DNA of 27,769 nucleotides from Acidimicrobiaceae bacterium. GTDB lineage: Bacteria; Actinomycetota; Acidimicrobiia; Acidimicrobiales; Ilumatobacteraceae. The position numbers and the translations under genes were made by a program. Under the pieces are notes generated by a model. The model was not told where the DNA came from, did no database searches, and saw only the letters and a program-made list of their open reading frames with translations. The stretch is from the NCBI GenBank assembly GCA_020637295.1, contig JACJWF010000025.1, forward strand, positions 1-27,769, in the 5' to 3' direction. The stretch's first letter is position 1, and every line of letters begins with the position of its first letter. This document shows, in pieces, positions 16,847-24,892 of this stretch.

Positions 16847-16852
16847 TAACAT
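16847..16852 (+). promoter_or_regulatory. candidate -10 box of the NlpC/P60 gene
   Basis: TAACAT ends 7 nt before GTG 16860, an in-frame alternative start four codons upstream of ATG 16872. A second TANNNT, TAGAGT, lies at 16856-16861. If the message is leaderless, GTG 16860 is the true start. Confidence 0.38.
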
Positions 16853-16871
16853 TGGTAGAGTGCTCGCCGTC

Positions 16872-18089
16872 ATGACCTTCCGCCGTCGCACCATGCGGCT
16901 GGCTCGGCTGCTGGTGGCCGGCCTGACCGTCGTCACGAGCTCGCTCGTCGGCCCCCACCTGGCGTGGGCCGACGGTGTGGACCAGGCGCAGCAGAACGTC
17001 GACAAGACGCTCGCCGAGCTGGAGAACCTGCAGAACCAGCTGGGTCAGCTGGACGAGGACTACAGCGCCGCCCTGGACCGCCAGGACCAGCTGGCCGTGG
17101 AGATCCAGCAGGCCCAGGCCGAGGTGGACAGCATGGCCGCCCAGCTCGGCGGCGTGGAGCAGTTGCTCCGCGATGTCGCGTTGAAGCGCCTCACCACCGG
17201 CGGCACCAGCGACCTCAGCCCCCTCTTCGCCGACGCCGGCGCCTACATCGAGGCCGAGCAGCGCGATGCGCTCGGCAACATGGCCCAGGACGTCGGCGAC
17301 GTGCAGGTGGACGACCTGCAGGCCCTCCTGAAGGACCTCAACCACGCCCGCGACGTGCTGGCCGACAAGCAGGCCGAGGCCGCCCAGATCATCGCCACGC
17401 TGGAGAGCAAGCAGCAGCAGTACAACGAGCTGGAGCAAGTGTTCCTGGCCAAGTATGAGCAGGCCAAGGCCGACCTCGGTGCCGCCAAGCTGGAAGCCGA
17501 GCAGGAGCGCCGCGCGGCTGCGGCCGCAGCAGCTCAGCAGGCCGCCGCCGCGCAGGCCGCAGCCAACTCGGGCACCAACTCGTCGCCCGGTCGCGGTGGC
17601 GGGGGCAGCACCGGCGGGTCCACGGGTGGCTCGTCCGGCGGTGGTTCGTCCTCCGGTGGGGGCTCCTCGTCCGGCGGTGGTTCATCGGGTGGTGGTTCGT
17701 CGGGCGGGGGTGGCAGCAGCTACGTGCCGCCCGTGTCGGGCAAGGCCGGCATCGCCATCAGCGCCGCCTACGGCCAGTTGGGCGTGCCCTACAAGTTCGC
17801 CGCGGAGTCGCCCGGTGTGGCGTTCGACTGCTCCGGCCTCACCAAGTACGCCTGGGGCCAGGCGGGCGTCTACCTGCCGCACCAGAGCGCGGCGCAGTAC
17901 GCCAGCATCCCGCACATCCCGAAGGATCAGGCCCAGCCGGGCGATCTGGTCTTCTACTACTCGCCCATCGGGCACGTGGGCATCTACATCGGTAACGGCC
18001 AGATGATCCATGCCCCGCAGACGGGCGACGTGGTGAAGATCTCCGTCGTGCACTGGAACAAGGTCGTCGGCGTCGGCCGACCCGGCTGA
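16872..18089 (+). CDS. secreted NlpC/P60 peptidoglycan endopeptidase, RipA-like
   Basis: Cell-wall hydrolase that should cut within peptidoglycan stem peptides, often between D-Glu and meso-diaminopimelate, during division. The 405-residue protein has a signal peptide ending AWA-D (residue 33). A long coiled-coil region spans about 35-230 (EIQQAQAEVDSMAAQLGG and an Ala-rich end), and a pure Gly/Ser linker 241-283. The NlpC/P60 domain occupies about 288-405: catalytic Cys320 in AFDCSGLTKYAW, His368 in IGHVGIYIG, and His380 in MIHAPQTG. The coiled coil plus catalytic domain matches RipA/CwlO-type enzymes, whose coiled coil masks the active site until FtsEX or a partner acts. GTG 16860 may be the real start. 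No operon partner is evident; guaA ends 44 bp upstream. Confidence 0.9.
   Translation: MTFRRRTMRLARLLVAGLTVVTSSLVGPHLAWADGVDQAQQNVDKTLAELENLQNQLGQLDEDYSAALDRQDQLAVEIQQAQAEVDSMAAQLGGVEQLLRDVALKRLTTGGTSDLSPLFADAGAYIEAEQRDALGNMAQDVGDVQVDDLQALLKDLNHARDVLADKQAEAAQIIATLESKQQQYNELEQVFLAKYEQAKADLGAAKLEAEQERRAAAAAAAQQAAAAQAAANSGTNSSPGRGGGGSTGGSTGGSSGGGSSSGGGSSSGGGSSGGGSSGGGGSSYVPPVSGKAGIAISAAYGQLGVPYKFAAESPGVAFDCSGLTKYAWGQAGVYLPHQSAAQYASIPHIPKDQAQPGDLVFYYSPIGHVGIYIGNGQMIHAPQTGDVVKISVVHWNKVVGVGRPG
17592..17720 (+). repeat. low-complexity Gly/Ser-encoding tract
   Basis: About 43 codons of nothing but Gly, Ser and a few Thr after an initial Arg, built of GGTGGTTCGTC-like units. It encodes the flexible linker of the NlpC/P60 protein. 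Its repeat nature makes length variation or assembly error likely. Confidence 0.85.
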
Positions 18090-18111
18090 CGCTCACGCGC
18101 CCCCACGGCGC

Positions 18112-18117
18112 TACGGT
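18112..18117 (+). promoter_or_regulatory. candidate -10 box of the phosphotransferase operon
   Basis: TACGGT ends 8 nt before GTG 18126. The TTG at 18117 overlaps this box and is therefore less likely as the start. Confidence 0.4.
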
Positions 18118-18125
18118 TGCCCTTC

Positions 18126-19148
18126 GTGCAGGGCATCGACATCGAACCGGTTTCCGCCTGGTTGGCCGCGAACATCGAGGGCGCGTTGGCGCCGTTCACG
18201 TTCGACCTCATCGCCGGCGGGCGCTCCAACCTCACGTTCCGGGTCACCGGCGCGGATGGCACCCGCTTCGTGCTCCGCCGGCCCCCGCTGGGCCATGTGC
18301 TGGCCACGGCGCACGACATGGCCCGCGAGCACCGCATCATCGCCGCCGTCGGCACCACGGGTGTGCCGGTGCCGCCGGCGCTCGGGCTGTGCACGGACGA
18401 GGCCGTCAACGGGGCGCCGTTCTACGTGATGGGCTTCGTGGACGGGGTGGTGCTGGACAGCGCGGAGAAGGCCGACCTGCTGACCCCCGAGCACCGGGTG
18501 ACCGCCAGCCACCACCTCATCGACGTGCTCGCCGACCTGCATGCGGTGGACGTGGACGAGGTGGGCCTCGGCGACCTGGCCAAGCGGGAGGGCTATGTGG
18601 CCCGCCAGGTGAAGCGGTGGAGCACCCAGTGGGAGAACTCCAAGACCCGCGAGCTGCCGGCCATCGACGAGGTGGCCCGCCTGCTGGCGTCGCGCATGCC
18701 CGAGCAACGGGGTGTCTCCATCGCCCACGGCGACTACCGCTTCGGCAACTGCCTCACCGACGTGCAGCACGGGCGGATCGCCGCCGTCCTCGACTGGGAG
18801 CTGTGCACCCTGGGCGACCCGCTCGCCGACGTCGGCTACCTCGGCGTGTACTGGTTCAACGGCGACCTGGCCACCAGCCGTGCCAACGACCCGACCTCCG
18901 CCGGCGGCTTCCCCACGTACGGCGACCTGCTGGAGCGCTACGCCACCCGCACCGGCCGCGACCTGTCGGAGATCGACTACTACGTGGCGTTCTCCTGCTG
19001 GCGCCTGGCCGTCATCAGCGAGGGTGTGTACGCCCGCTACCTGCACGGCGCGATGGGCCAGCAGGAGGGGGTCGACCTCACCTCGTTCAAGGTCGGCACG
19101 GAAGGCCTTGCGGAGCGTGCCCTGGCAGCGATGCAGCGGTTGACGTGA
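18126..19148 (+). CDS. APH-family phosphotransferase, ACAD10/LvaA-like
   Basis: A 340-residue kinase-fold protein of the aminoglycoside-phosphotransferase superfamily, in the branch linked to acyl-CoA dehydrogenases rather than antibiotic resistance. FDLIAGGRSNLTFRV and FVLRRPP (residues 26-54) form the nucleotide-binding lobe. IAHGDYRFGNCL (199-210) is the catalytic loop with Asp203, and VLDWELCTLGDPLADVGYL (221-239) carries the metal-binding aspartate. ACAD10/11 kinase domains and Pseudomonas LvaA phosphorylate 4-hydroxyacyl-CoAs, and this is the best guess for the substrate class. GTG 18126 is preferred over TTG 18117 because of the -10 box. The stop overlaps the next start (GTGA), beginning a three-gene coupled operon with a lactone-hydrolase-like and a HAD protein. 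Confidence 0.86.
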   Translation: MQGIDIEPVSAWLAANIEGALAPFTFDLIAGGRSNLTFRVTGADGTRFVLRRPPLGHVLATAHDMAREHRIIAAVGTTGVPVPPALGLCTDEAVNGAPFYVMGFVDGVVLDSAEKADLLTPEHRVTASHHLIDVLADLHAVDVDEVGLGDLAKREGYVARQVKRWSTQWENSKTRELPAIDEVARLLASRMPEQRGVSIAHGDYRFGNCLTDVQHGRIAAVLDWELCTLGDPLADVGYLGVYWFNGDLATSRANDPTSAGGFPTYGDLLERYATRTGRDLSEIDYYVAFSCWRLAVISEGVYARYLHGAMGQQEGVDLTSFKVGTEGLAERALAAMQRLT

Positions 19149-19903
19149 GCGACGTGCTGGAAGGCTGGTCGCAGTCGTCGTTCACGGCGGCGGGGCTGAC
19201 GCGGGACGTCTACCGGCGTGGTTCGGGGCCGGGCGTGGTGGTCATCCACGAGATCCCCGGCATCACCCCGAAGGTCGCCCAGTTCATGAACGAGGTGGTC
19301 GACGCCGGCTTCACGGTGGTCGCGCCGTCGCTGGTGGGCACGCCCGGCCGCGACGTGTCCAACGGCTACGTCATTGGTTCGATGCTGAAGGTGTGCGTGG
19401 CGAAGGAGTTCGCCAACTGGGCGCTGGACCGCACCTCGCCGGTCATCGGTTTCCTGCGGGCGCTGGCCCGCAACCTCCACGACGAGGTGGGCGGCCCCGG
19501 CGTGGGTGCCGTCGGCATGTGCTTCAGCGGTGGCTTCGCGCTGGGGATGATGGTCGACGACATCATGGTGGCGCCCGTGCTGAGCCAGCCGTCCATGCCC
19601 TTCGCCGCCGGCTTCGGGTCGCGCAAGGTGCGGCGCTCGGCCGACCTCAACCTGTCGCCCGACGACCGCCTGGCCGTCGCCCGCCGCGCCGCCGAGGGCT
19701 GCCAGGTGCTGGGCCTGCGCTTCACCGGCGACACGCTGGTCGGCACCCGGTTCGACTCCCTGCGGGAACTGCTCGGCGACCGGTTCATCGCGGTGGAACT
19801 GCCCAGCACCACCAAGCGCGACCACTCCGTCCTCACCGAGCAGCGCGACGAGGCCAGCGTCCAGCAGGTCCTCCAGTTCCTCCAGGAGAAGCTGCACGGG
19901 TGA
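19145..19903 (+). CDS. dienelactone hydrolase family protein
   Basis: A 252-residue alpha/beta hydrolase. VVVIHEIPGITPKVAQFM (residues 31-48) matches the dienelactone hydrolase N-terminal motif, and Glu36 falls at the position of the activating glutamate. The elbow GAVGMCFSGGFALG has Cys126 as likely nucleophile, with Ser128 as the alternative reading. Asp196 (FTGDTL) and His227 (KRDHSVL) complete a triad. Family members open lactones such as dienelactone, but many relatives have other ester substrates. It is translationally coupled to the phosphotransferase upstream and to the HAD protein downstream by 4-base GTGA overlaps, which strongly implies a shared pathway. Cytosolic; no signal peptide. 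Confidence 0.86.
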   Translation: MSDVLEGWSQSSFTAAGLTRDVYRRGSGPGVVVIHEIPGITPKVAQFMNEVVDAGFTVVAPSLVGTPGRDVSNGYVIGSMLKVCVAKEFANWALDRTSPVIGFLRALARNLHDEVGGPGVGAVGMCFSGGFALGMMVDDIMVAPVLSQPSMPFAAGFGSRKVRRSADLNLSPDDRLAVARRAAEGCQVLGLRFTGDTLVGTRFDSLRELLGDRFIAVELPSTTKRDHSVLTEQRDEASVQQVLQFLQEKLHG

Positions 19904-20619
19904 AGGCCGGTGGCGTGCCTCCGCCCCGCGCCATCCTGTTCGACGTCTTCGGCACGCTGGTCACGTACCAGCCCGACCGCGGTCGTCTCGCCTACCCGCA
20001 GACCCATCAGGCAGCCGGCGCGCTGGGTTTCGAAGGGACGCACGACGAGTTCGTGGCCGCGTGGGATGCCTCGTCGGCGCGGCTGGAAGTGGCAGCTGCG
20101 GCAACCTGTGTCGAGTTCTCGATGACAGATGCGGCCCGGGCGTTCGGCGAGTGGTGCGGGTTGGCGATCGACGGTGATGACGCTCGCGAGCTCGGGTCGT
20201 CGTTCGTGGCGGAGTGGCAGGTCCACGTGGTGCCGGTGTCAGGCGCTGCCGAGATGCTGCACCGGGTTGCCGGGCGCTGCCGCCTGGGCGTGGTGTCCAA
20301 CACGCACGACCCGGCGATGGTGCCGGGCCTTCTGCGTGCGATGGGAGTGCGCGGCTGCTTCGGCACGATGGTGCTGTCGGTCGAGCACGGGTTCTGCAAG
20401 CCACACCGGTCGATCTACGAGCGGGCGCTGGGCGACCTGGATGTGGCCCCGGGTGAGGCCTGGTTCGTGGGCGACTCGTACGAGGCGGACTACCGCGCCC
20501 CGACGGAGCTCGGGATGCGCGGCCTGCTGATCGGCCCGTACGAGGGGGTGCCGGTGGCGCCCGGTGACCGCCTCACCGCGGTCACCGATGTGGAGGCGAT
20601 GCTCCCGGAAACTCTGTGA
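19900..20619 (+). CDS. HAD-superfamily hydrolase
   Basis: A 239-residue haloacid-dehalogenase-fold protein, probably a phosphatase of a small phosphorylated metabolite. Motif I is ILFDVFGTLV with nucleophile Asp15. The FD-x-FGTL form is seen in HAD subfamily IA, including dehalogenases and phosphatases. Motif II is VVSNTHD, motif III the lysine in FCKPHRSIY, and motif IV VGDSYEADYRAP. All four are intact. GTG 19900 overlaps the previous stop; a second GTG at 19915 is possible. In human ACAD10 a HAD-like domain is fused to an APH-like kinase and an acyl-CoA dehydrogenase, and here HAD and APH proteins share one operon, which may reflect the same functional link. Substrate not known. Confidence 0.88.
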   Translation: MKAGGVPPPRAILFDVFGTLVTYQPDRGRLAYPQTHQAAGALGFEGTHDEFVAAWDASSARLEVAAAATCVEFSMTDAARAFGEWCGLAIDGDDARELGSSFVAEWQVHVVPVSGAAEMLHRVAGRCRLGVVSNTHDPAMVPGLLRAMGVRGCFGTMVLSVEHGFCKPHRSIYERALGDLDVAPGEAWFVGDSYEADYRAPTELGMRGLLIGPYEGVPVAPGDRLTAVTDVEAMLPETL

Positions 20620-20630
20620 CACCCCTTGTC

Positions 20631-20636
20631 TAGGGT
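20631..20636 (+). promoter_or_regulatory. candidate -10 box of the DUF222-HNH gene
   Basis: TAGGGT ends 7 nt before ATG 20644, in the 24-bp gap after the HAD gene. It suggests a separate, leaderless transcript. Confidence 0.42.
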
Positions 20637-20643
20637 TGCGGGT

Positions 20644-21894
20644 ATGGAGGTCGTTGCGGTTCTGGACCGGTTGCACGGGTTGATCGACGAGCTCGTCGCG
20701 GCTGATGTGGCGGGGTTGGATGCTGACGGGTTGCAGGTGTTGACGGAGGGGTTGCAGCGTGAGCAGTCGCGGCTCGCGGTCGCGGCGGCAGATGTGTTGG
20801 CGGTGTGGGAACCGCGTGGTGCCTGGCGGGCCAGTCGGGCGCGGACGGCGGGGTTGGCGTTGGGGAACCGGGTGGCTCGTTGCCATCACGAGATGGCCGC
20901 CGAGATCGGCCGTGCCGGGAAGCTGGCACGGATGGCCAGGGTGCGGGCGGCGGTGTTGGATGGCCGCCTGTCGATGGATCATGCGGATCTGATCTGCAAG
21001 TACGTCACGGATGCCCGGTGGGAGTTGTTCGTGCGGGATGAGGAACTGCTGGTCGACACGTTGGCCGGGCTGGGGCTGTTCGCTGATGGTCGCAAGGTGG
21101 TCCGCTACTGGGCGGATCATGTCGACGACGAGCTCGGCGCCACGACCAGGCCGCCGGTGTCGGACGTGTCCATGTCGCGCAGCCGCGACACGGGTGAGGT
21201 GACGGTGCGTGGGAGCTTGGCGCCGATTGATGGTGAGGTGTTCGCTGCGGAGTTGGACCGGTTGTGTCGGGAGGTCCGGTTGGAGGACGCGGCGGCGGGT
21301 GTGGAACGCACGGCAGGGCAGCGGCGGGCCGCGGCGTTGGTGCGGATGGCAGCGAGGTCGGCGTCGTCGACGGGTGTGTCACCGCGACCGTTGTTCCAGG
21401 TGATCGTCGGTGACCAGACCATGGCCCGGTTGTGCGAGCTCGCCTCGGGGGTGGTGGTGCGCCCGCACGACCTGCTGCCCTATCTCGATACGGGGCTGGT
21501 GGAGTCGTTCTTGTTCGACGAGCAGCACCGTCTGGTGGGGGTGTCGCGGCAGCGGACGTTCAGGGGCCGCCTGCGGCGGGCGATCCAGGCTCGTGACCGC
21601 CATTGTCAGCACGACTCCGGCTGCCCGGTCCCTGCTACCGATCTGGTGTCGGATGTGGATCACATCCGCCCGTGGGCGGCAGGCGGCGAGACCAGCGACG
21701 TGAACGGTGAGGTGGAGTGCACGGCCCACAACCGGCACCCCCACCTGCACGGGCCGGCGAAGCAGCCGAAGTACCCGGCGGGGCCGTACACGTCCGACGA
21801 TGGTGGCCTGCTGCAGATCCGCCAACGCCTGCGATGGCAGATCTACAACGACCCCGACGACCCCCTCAACCCCGAGTTGCCCCACGCCCTCTGA
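20644..21894 (+). CDS. DUF222 / HNH endonuclease protein (13E12 repeat family)
   Basis: A 416-residue protein of a family found in many copies in actinobacteria. About residues 1-310 form the helical DUF222 region (LDRLHGLIDELVAADVAGLD near the start, and RMARVRAAVLDGRLSMDHAD). The C-terminal HNH nuclease domain at about 317-370 has DRHCQHDSGC as the first zinc or fold element, then DVDHIRPWAAGGETSDVNGE with the catalytic histidines, then CTAHNRHPHLHG. The nuclease residues look intact. Cellular role is not settled; mobile-DNA or defence roles have been suggested for such families. Codon use is slightly less GC-extreme, with more TTG leucine, than its neighbours, and the next 2 kb look decayed; both fit an acquired segment. 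Confidence 0.9.
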   Translation: MEVVAVLDRLHGLIDELVAADVAGLDADGLQVLTEGLQREQSRLAVAAADVLAVWEPRGAWRASRARTAGLALGNRVARCHHEMAAEIGRAGKLARMARVRAAVLDGRLSMDHADLICKYVTDARWELFVRDEELLVDTLAGLGLFADGRKVVRYWADHVDDELGATTRPPVSDVSMSRSRDTGEVTVRGSLAPIDGEVFAAELDRLCREVRLEDAAAGVERTAGQRRAAALVRMAARSASSTGVSPRPLFQVIVGDQTMARLCELASGVVVRPHDLLPYLDTGLVESFLFDEQHRLVGVSRQRTFRGRLRRAIQARDRHCQHDSGCPVPATDLVSDVDHIRPWAAGGETSDVNGEVECTAHNRHPHLHGPAKQPKYPAGPYTSDDGGLLQIRQRLRWQIYNDPDDPLNPELPHAL

Positions 21895-22289
21895 CGGGCG
21901 GGAACTGGCGACGCCGAGTGTGCGCAAAGCCTGCGGCTGCCCACCGGGATGAACCCTGTGGGCACCTTCTGCGCAACCGTGGAGGTCTGGTATGCGCTAC
22001 TACCCTTGCCGAGCGGCTGCAGCGCGCCGTGCCAGACTCCGCCTGGCGCCTTCTGGCGGCCGCTACCTTGCCCAGTCCCGGCCGGGCTGTCGTTGCCGCC
22101 AGTCGTCCGCGCCATCCCGGTCCGGCGACGATGGAGGTGATGTCACGGTTGAGCTGTCGAGGCGACTTCGATGACGAAGCGCAGGAGCCATGTCGGGCAA
22201 CCTGCCCGTGACACAACTTTCGCGTGAACATGGCGCGCCGCAGCAACATCCCTGCCTGGCTGTCTGACAGGGCAACCGCGCGACTGCTG

Positions 22290-22312
22290 TCGGATCGTGG
22301 CCACCGATCCGA
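22290..22312. repeat. inverted repeat in decayed region
   Basis: TCGGATCG (22290-22297) and CGATCCGA (22305-22312) are exact inverted copies around TGGCCAC. No T-run follows, so it is not a convincing terminator. Could be an operator or remnant of a mobile element end. Confidence 0.55.
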
Positions 22313-22383
22313 GCCTGGCTGCGTGCCGCAGCCGGGAGCTCGTGTCGTGCTCGGGGACTTCAACGACGGGGTGCGTCGAGAGC

Positions 22384-22680
22384 GTGGTCAAGCTGCAGCT
22401 CACGTTCCATCCCCAGTTCGACGACGCCTATCAGCGCGTGCAGGGATCACGTCCGATCAGCTTGCGCGCTTCGAGCAGGCGCTGGATGCCAGCCGAGCAG
22501 GAGCACGTCGTTGCGGCGGCCGTCCGAGCGTCACCTTGTCGACCGTAGTGCTGCATCACATCGACATTCAGCGCCGATCCACAGTCAGGAGCTCAGCTGA
22601 CGTGCTCGGCATCTCAGAGTCGCGCTGCCAGCACTCACGTCGACGCCGCGGTGGTGACAGCCGACATCAACTCAACAAAG
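22384..22680 (+). pseudogene. possible degraded transposase-like N-terminal fragment
   Basis: Two frames give a semi-continuous protein-like reading: VVKLQLTFHPQFDDAYQRVQ, then after a one-base shift near 22444, ITSDQLARFEQALDASRAGA followed by GGRPSVTLSTVVLHHI and SADVLGISESRCQHS. The G-R-P-x-x-L-(S/T) followed by a short helix-turn-helix-like stretch recalls the N-terminal part of some DDE transposases. No catalytic DDE part can be traced downstream. The resemblance is weak and from memory, so this is only a candidate. Confidence 0.2.
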
Positions 22681-23059
22681 GACGACGCCCGCGGATCGAT
22701 CTCGACACTGAGAGACCGACACCACCGCCACGCAACCTGGCGCCGTGCTGCGCATGACGCTCACCGGGCCGGAGATGAGCGCGCGTTGCTGCACCGCCGC
22801 CGCAGTCACGAGACTCAGTTGTGCGCAGCGACGTGCTGCGCTGGTTGCGGCCTCGTGTGGTGGCGCCATTGGGTGTCGCTGGACGGCCGAGAAGATCGAT
22901 CCAGCTCCACAGACCGGCTGTCCGCCGGGTTCCGATGTCGATTCCAATCAGCGTCGATGAAGAGGGCGATGCGACCCCGGGTCCGCTCCCTCGCTCACGA
23001 GGGCAGAAGCTGGAGCAGGCAGGCGTGCGGCCGGCCGCTGAGGATGCCTCTTCGACTCG

Positions 23060-23458
23060 TCAGGTTCGCTGGCAACGGGCGCTCGGCTTCGTCGCCGGAC
23101 CCACTCGTTCGAAGGCGGTGTCCTGCTCTGCCAGCGTGACAACGACGATCTGCCGCGCACCGAATGTGTCGACGATCGGAGGGATCTCCCATGAGTCGGT
23201 CATGAGAACGACCTTGAAACCGGCCGAGAAGTCAGCTGACATCCCGGTCTGAAACGCGCGCCCGGCGCGACCCGTTCACGCAGACGAGCAGCCCCAGCGG
23301 TTCCAGCTGCGCCGCAGCTGATGCAAGCAATCGAACGCGTTCGTGGACTCGCCGACGCCTCCCCGCGGGTCAGCGGAGCAGAACACGGTGCCGCTCACCC
23401 AACGATGGTAGACGACGTCCCATTCGGTCGTTGTCCCAGCGGCATCGACGACGGTGAC
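23060..23458 (-). pseudogene. frameshifted remnant of an unidentified conserved-looking gene
   Basis: Read on the minus strand, three consecutive frames join into one plausible protein. The first runs VTVVDAAGTTTEWDVVYHRW to FDCLHQLRR, down to about 23311. The second gives LEPLGLLVCVNGSRRARVS, to about 23244. The third gives MSADFSAGFKVVLMTDSWEI, then PPIVDTFGARQIVVVTLAEQ, ending at 23060. Each junction needs one frameshift and each abandoned frame soon meets a stop. The composition (V/L-rich strands, LEPLGLLVCVNGS) is like a folded domain and quite unlike neighbouring noise. I cannot name the family with confidence. The start is not preserved. Confidence 0.45.
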
Positions 23459-23965
23459 GGCGGCGGCTTCTGCTCAGGCCTTCGAGCGCAGACTGCCTGG
23501 TCGCGCTCCCAAGGTCAACCCGATAATCGGCAGCTCCGCACGACACCGCATGAACGTGGAAGGAGTCGAGGCGCCTCAGCTGGGATGCACAGCGTCCCGT
23601 CCTCGAGCGGCACCCGACGACCGCCGTTTCCTACTCCGGTGCGGGCACCACGACACGCCGACCGTCGCCAACGCCCAGCTCGGCGACCACCCTGAGCGGG
23701 CAGCAGCACTTCGCTCGGTCATTGGGTCACCATGTGGGTCGCGGACCAACCACCGAAGAAGCAATCCGATGACGGCGAACGCGCTGGTCGCCATCGACCA
23801 GTCGCAGTGGCACCTACCCGGCGCGTCCGAGCCCGTCATGGGCAGCACTTCGCTCGTCTCATCCTGAGAGGCCACCGTGAGGGCGGGGGCAACATCATTG
23901 CGGCGCGCCCAGGGGGGAAGTGCACAGATCACCTCATCTGCGGGCGTCCACCGACGCCGGCGCGC

Positions 23966-24892
23966 TCAGCAGCAGCGGCGGGCGACTTCGAGGAAGGTCG
24001 GGCCGTCGTCGGTGTCGAAGTCGCGCAGGTTGGCCAGGCCGGTGCTGACGCGCTCGATGAAGCCCCACTGCCACACCGCCTCCGGGTCGACGTCGCAGCG
24101 GGCCCCCAGCCACTCGGCACGCTGGCGGGTGAGGCGGGCGGTGTCGCCGCGGATCAACTCGCCGTTGTACTCCCGCATCGGGATGCCCAGGTCGCGGGCC
24201 CGCTCCGACCGCAGGCCCTCGGGGTCGACGAACTTGTACCGGCCGGCGCACGAGGGCACGGTCAGGGTGTTCCAGCCGTGAGCGTCGCCATGCACGAGCA
24301 CGGCAGTCGCGGGGTCGTAGGCGGCGGCCCGCTCGTCGCAGTACGCCACCGCCCGGTCGATCACCAGCCGGTCACATGGCTGGCCCAGTTGCTCCCACGT
24401 GGTGGTGATGAAGGCGGCCAGCCACTGTGTGGCGTACACCCCGTCGGGCAGCGCGGCGTCCGCCGGCACGGGGCGCCAGAACTCCAGCAGGGTGGCGGAC
24501 ACTGCCTCCAGGATCTCTGGCACGGTGCGCCCGAGCGCGCCCAGGTCCGGGCCCAGGCGCTCCAGCAGCATCACACGCCGCACCGGGTCGTGGTCCAGCA
24601 TCGCCACGCACCCACGCCCGCCGGCCAGCTCGTGGGTCAGCACACTGCGCTCGAAGCCGCGCTCGTCGTAGGGCTCCGGCACGAACGCCTTCACCACGCA
24701 GTCCAGGCCGTCGGTCAACCGCCGAGCCGCCACCACCACGGCCGCCGTCCCGCCGCTGAAGACCTCCCCGTACGTCAGGTCCCACCGCTCGGCCACCCCG
24801 GCCATCAGGTCGGGCAGGTCGGCCAGCCACGCCGCGCCACGCTCGCCCAGCGCGGCCAGGCGCTGGGCGACCAGCGGGGGCGGCTGGATCAC
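23966..24892 (-). CDS. APH(6)/hydroxyurea-type phosphotransferase
   Basis: A 308-residue kinase-fold protein resembling PF04655 (streptomycin 6-phosphotransferase and hydroxyurea phosphotransferase). Lys68 in CVVKAF should bind ATP. VLVHGDAHGWNTL (198-210) is the catalytic loop with Asp203, and YKFVDPEGLRSERARDLGIP (219-238) is the metal-binding segment in the VDPEG form typical of APH(6). Whether it acts on an antibiotic cannot be told; many chromosomal relatives have unknown native substrates. The GTG start overlaps the acyl-CoA synthetase stop (GTGA), so the two are translationally coupled, which argues for a metabolic rather than a resistance role. Downstream lies the decayed region, and no terminator was found. 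Confidence 0.83.
   Translation of the reverse strand: MIQPPPLVAQRLAALGERGAAWLADLPDLMAGVAERWDLTYGEVFSGGTAAVVVAARRLTDGLDCVVKAFVPEPYDERGFERSVLTHELAGGRGCVAMLDHDPVRRVMLLERLGPDLGALGRTVPEILEAVSATLLEFWRPVPADAALPDGVYATQWLAAFITTTWEQLGQPCDRLVIDRAVAYCDERAAAYDPATAVLVHGDAHGWNTLTVPSCAGRYKFVDPEGLRSERARDLGIPMREYNGELIRGDTARLTRQRAEWLGARCDVDPEAVWQWGFIERVSTGLANLRDFDTDDGPTFLEVARRCC

Larger units (their letters stand above)
21895..23965. other. 2.1-kb stretch with no intact gene, apparently decayed
   Basis: Reading frames here are short or are low-quality in composition (Arg/Pro/Cys-rich), change strand without order, and lack start signals of the kind seen elsewhere in the window. Protein-like pieces survive on the minus strand at 23060-23458, split over three frames, and a weaker one on the plus strand at 22384-22680. 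A perfect 8-bp-arm inverted repeat lies at 22290-22312, and a 15-base direct repeat, GCAGCACTTCGCTCG, occurs near 23702 and 23840. No tRNA, terminator with T-run, or intact transposase was seen. The stretch lies between the DUF222-HNH gene and the APH(6)-like gene and is best read as pseudogene-rich accessory DNA. Confidence 0.6.

Noticed and set aside
22224..23252. Several plus-strand open frames of 140-180 codons in the decayed region
   Set aside because: They are Arg/Pro/Cys-rich, overlap each other, lack ribosome sites or start boxes, and none gives a continuous domain.
23454..23932. Open frames on both strands (137 codons plus, 118 codons minus) just before the APH(6)-like gene
   Set aside because: Neither has a convincing start signal or recognisable domain, and both change to noise along their length; left within the decayed region.
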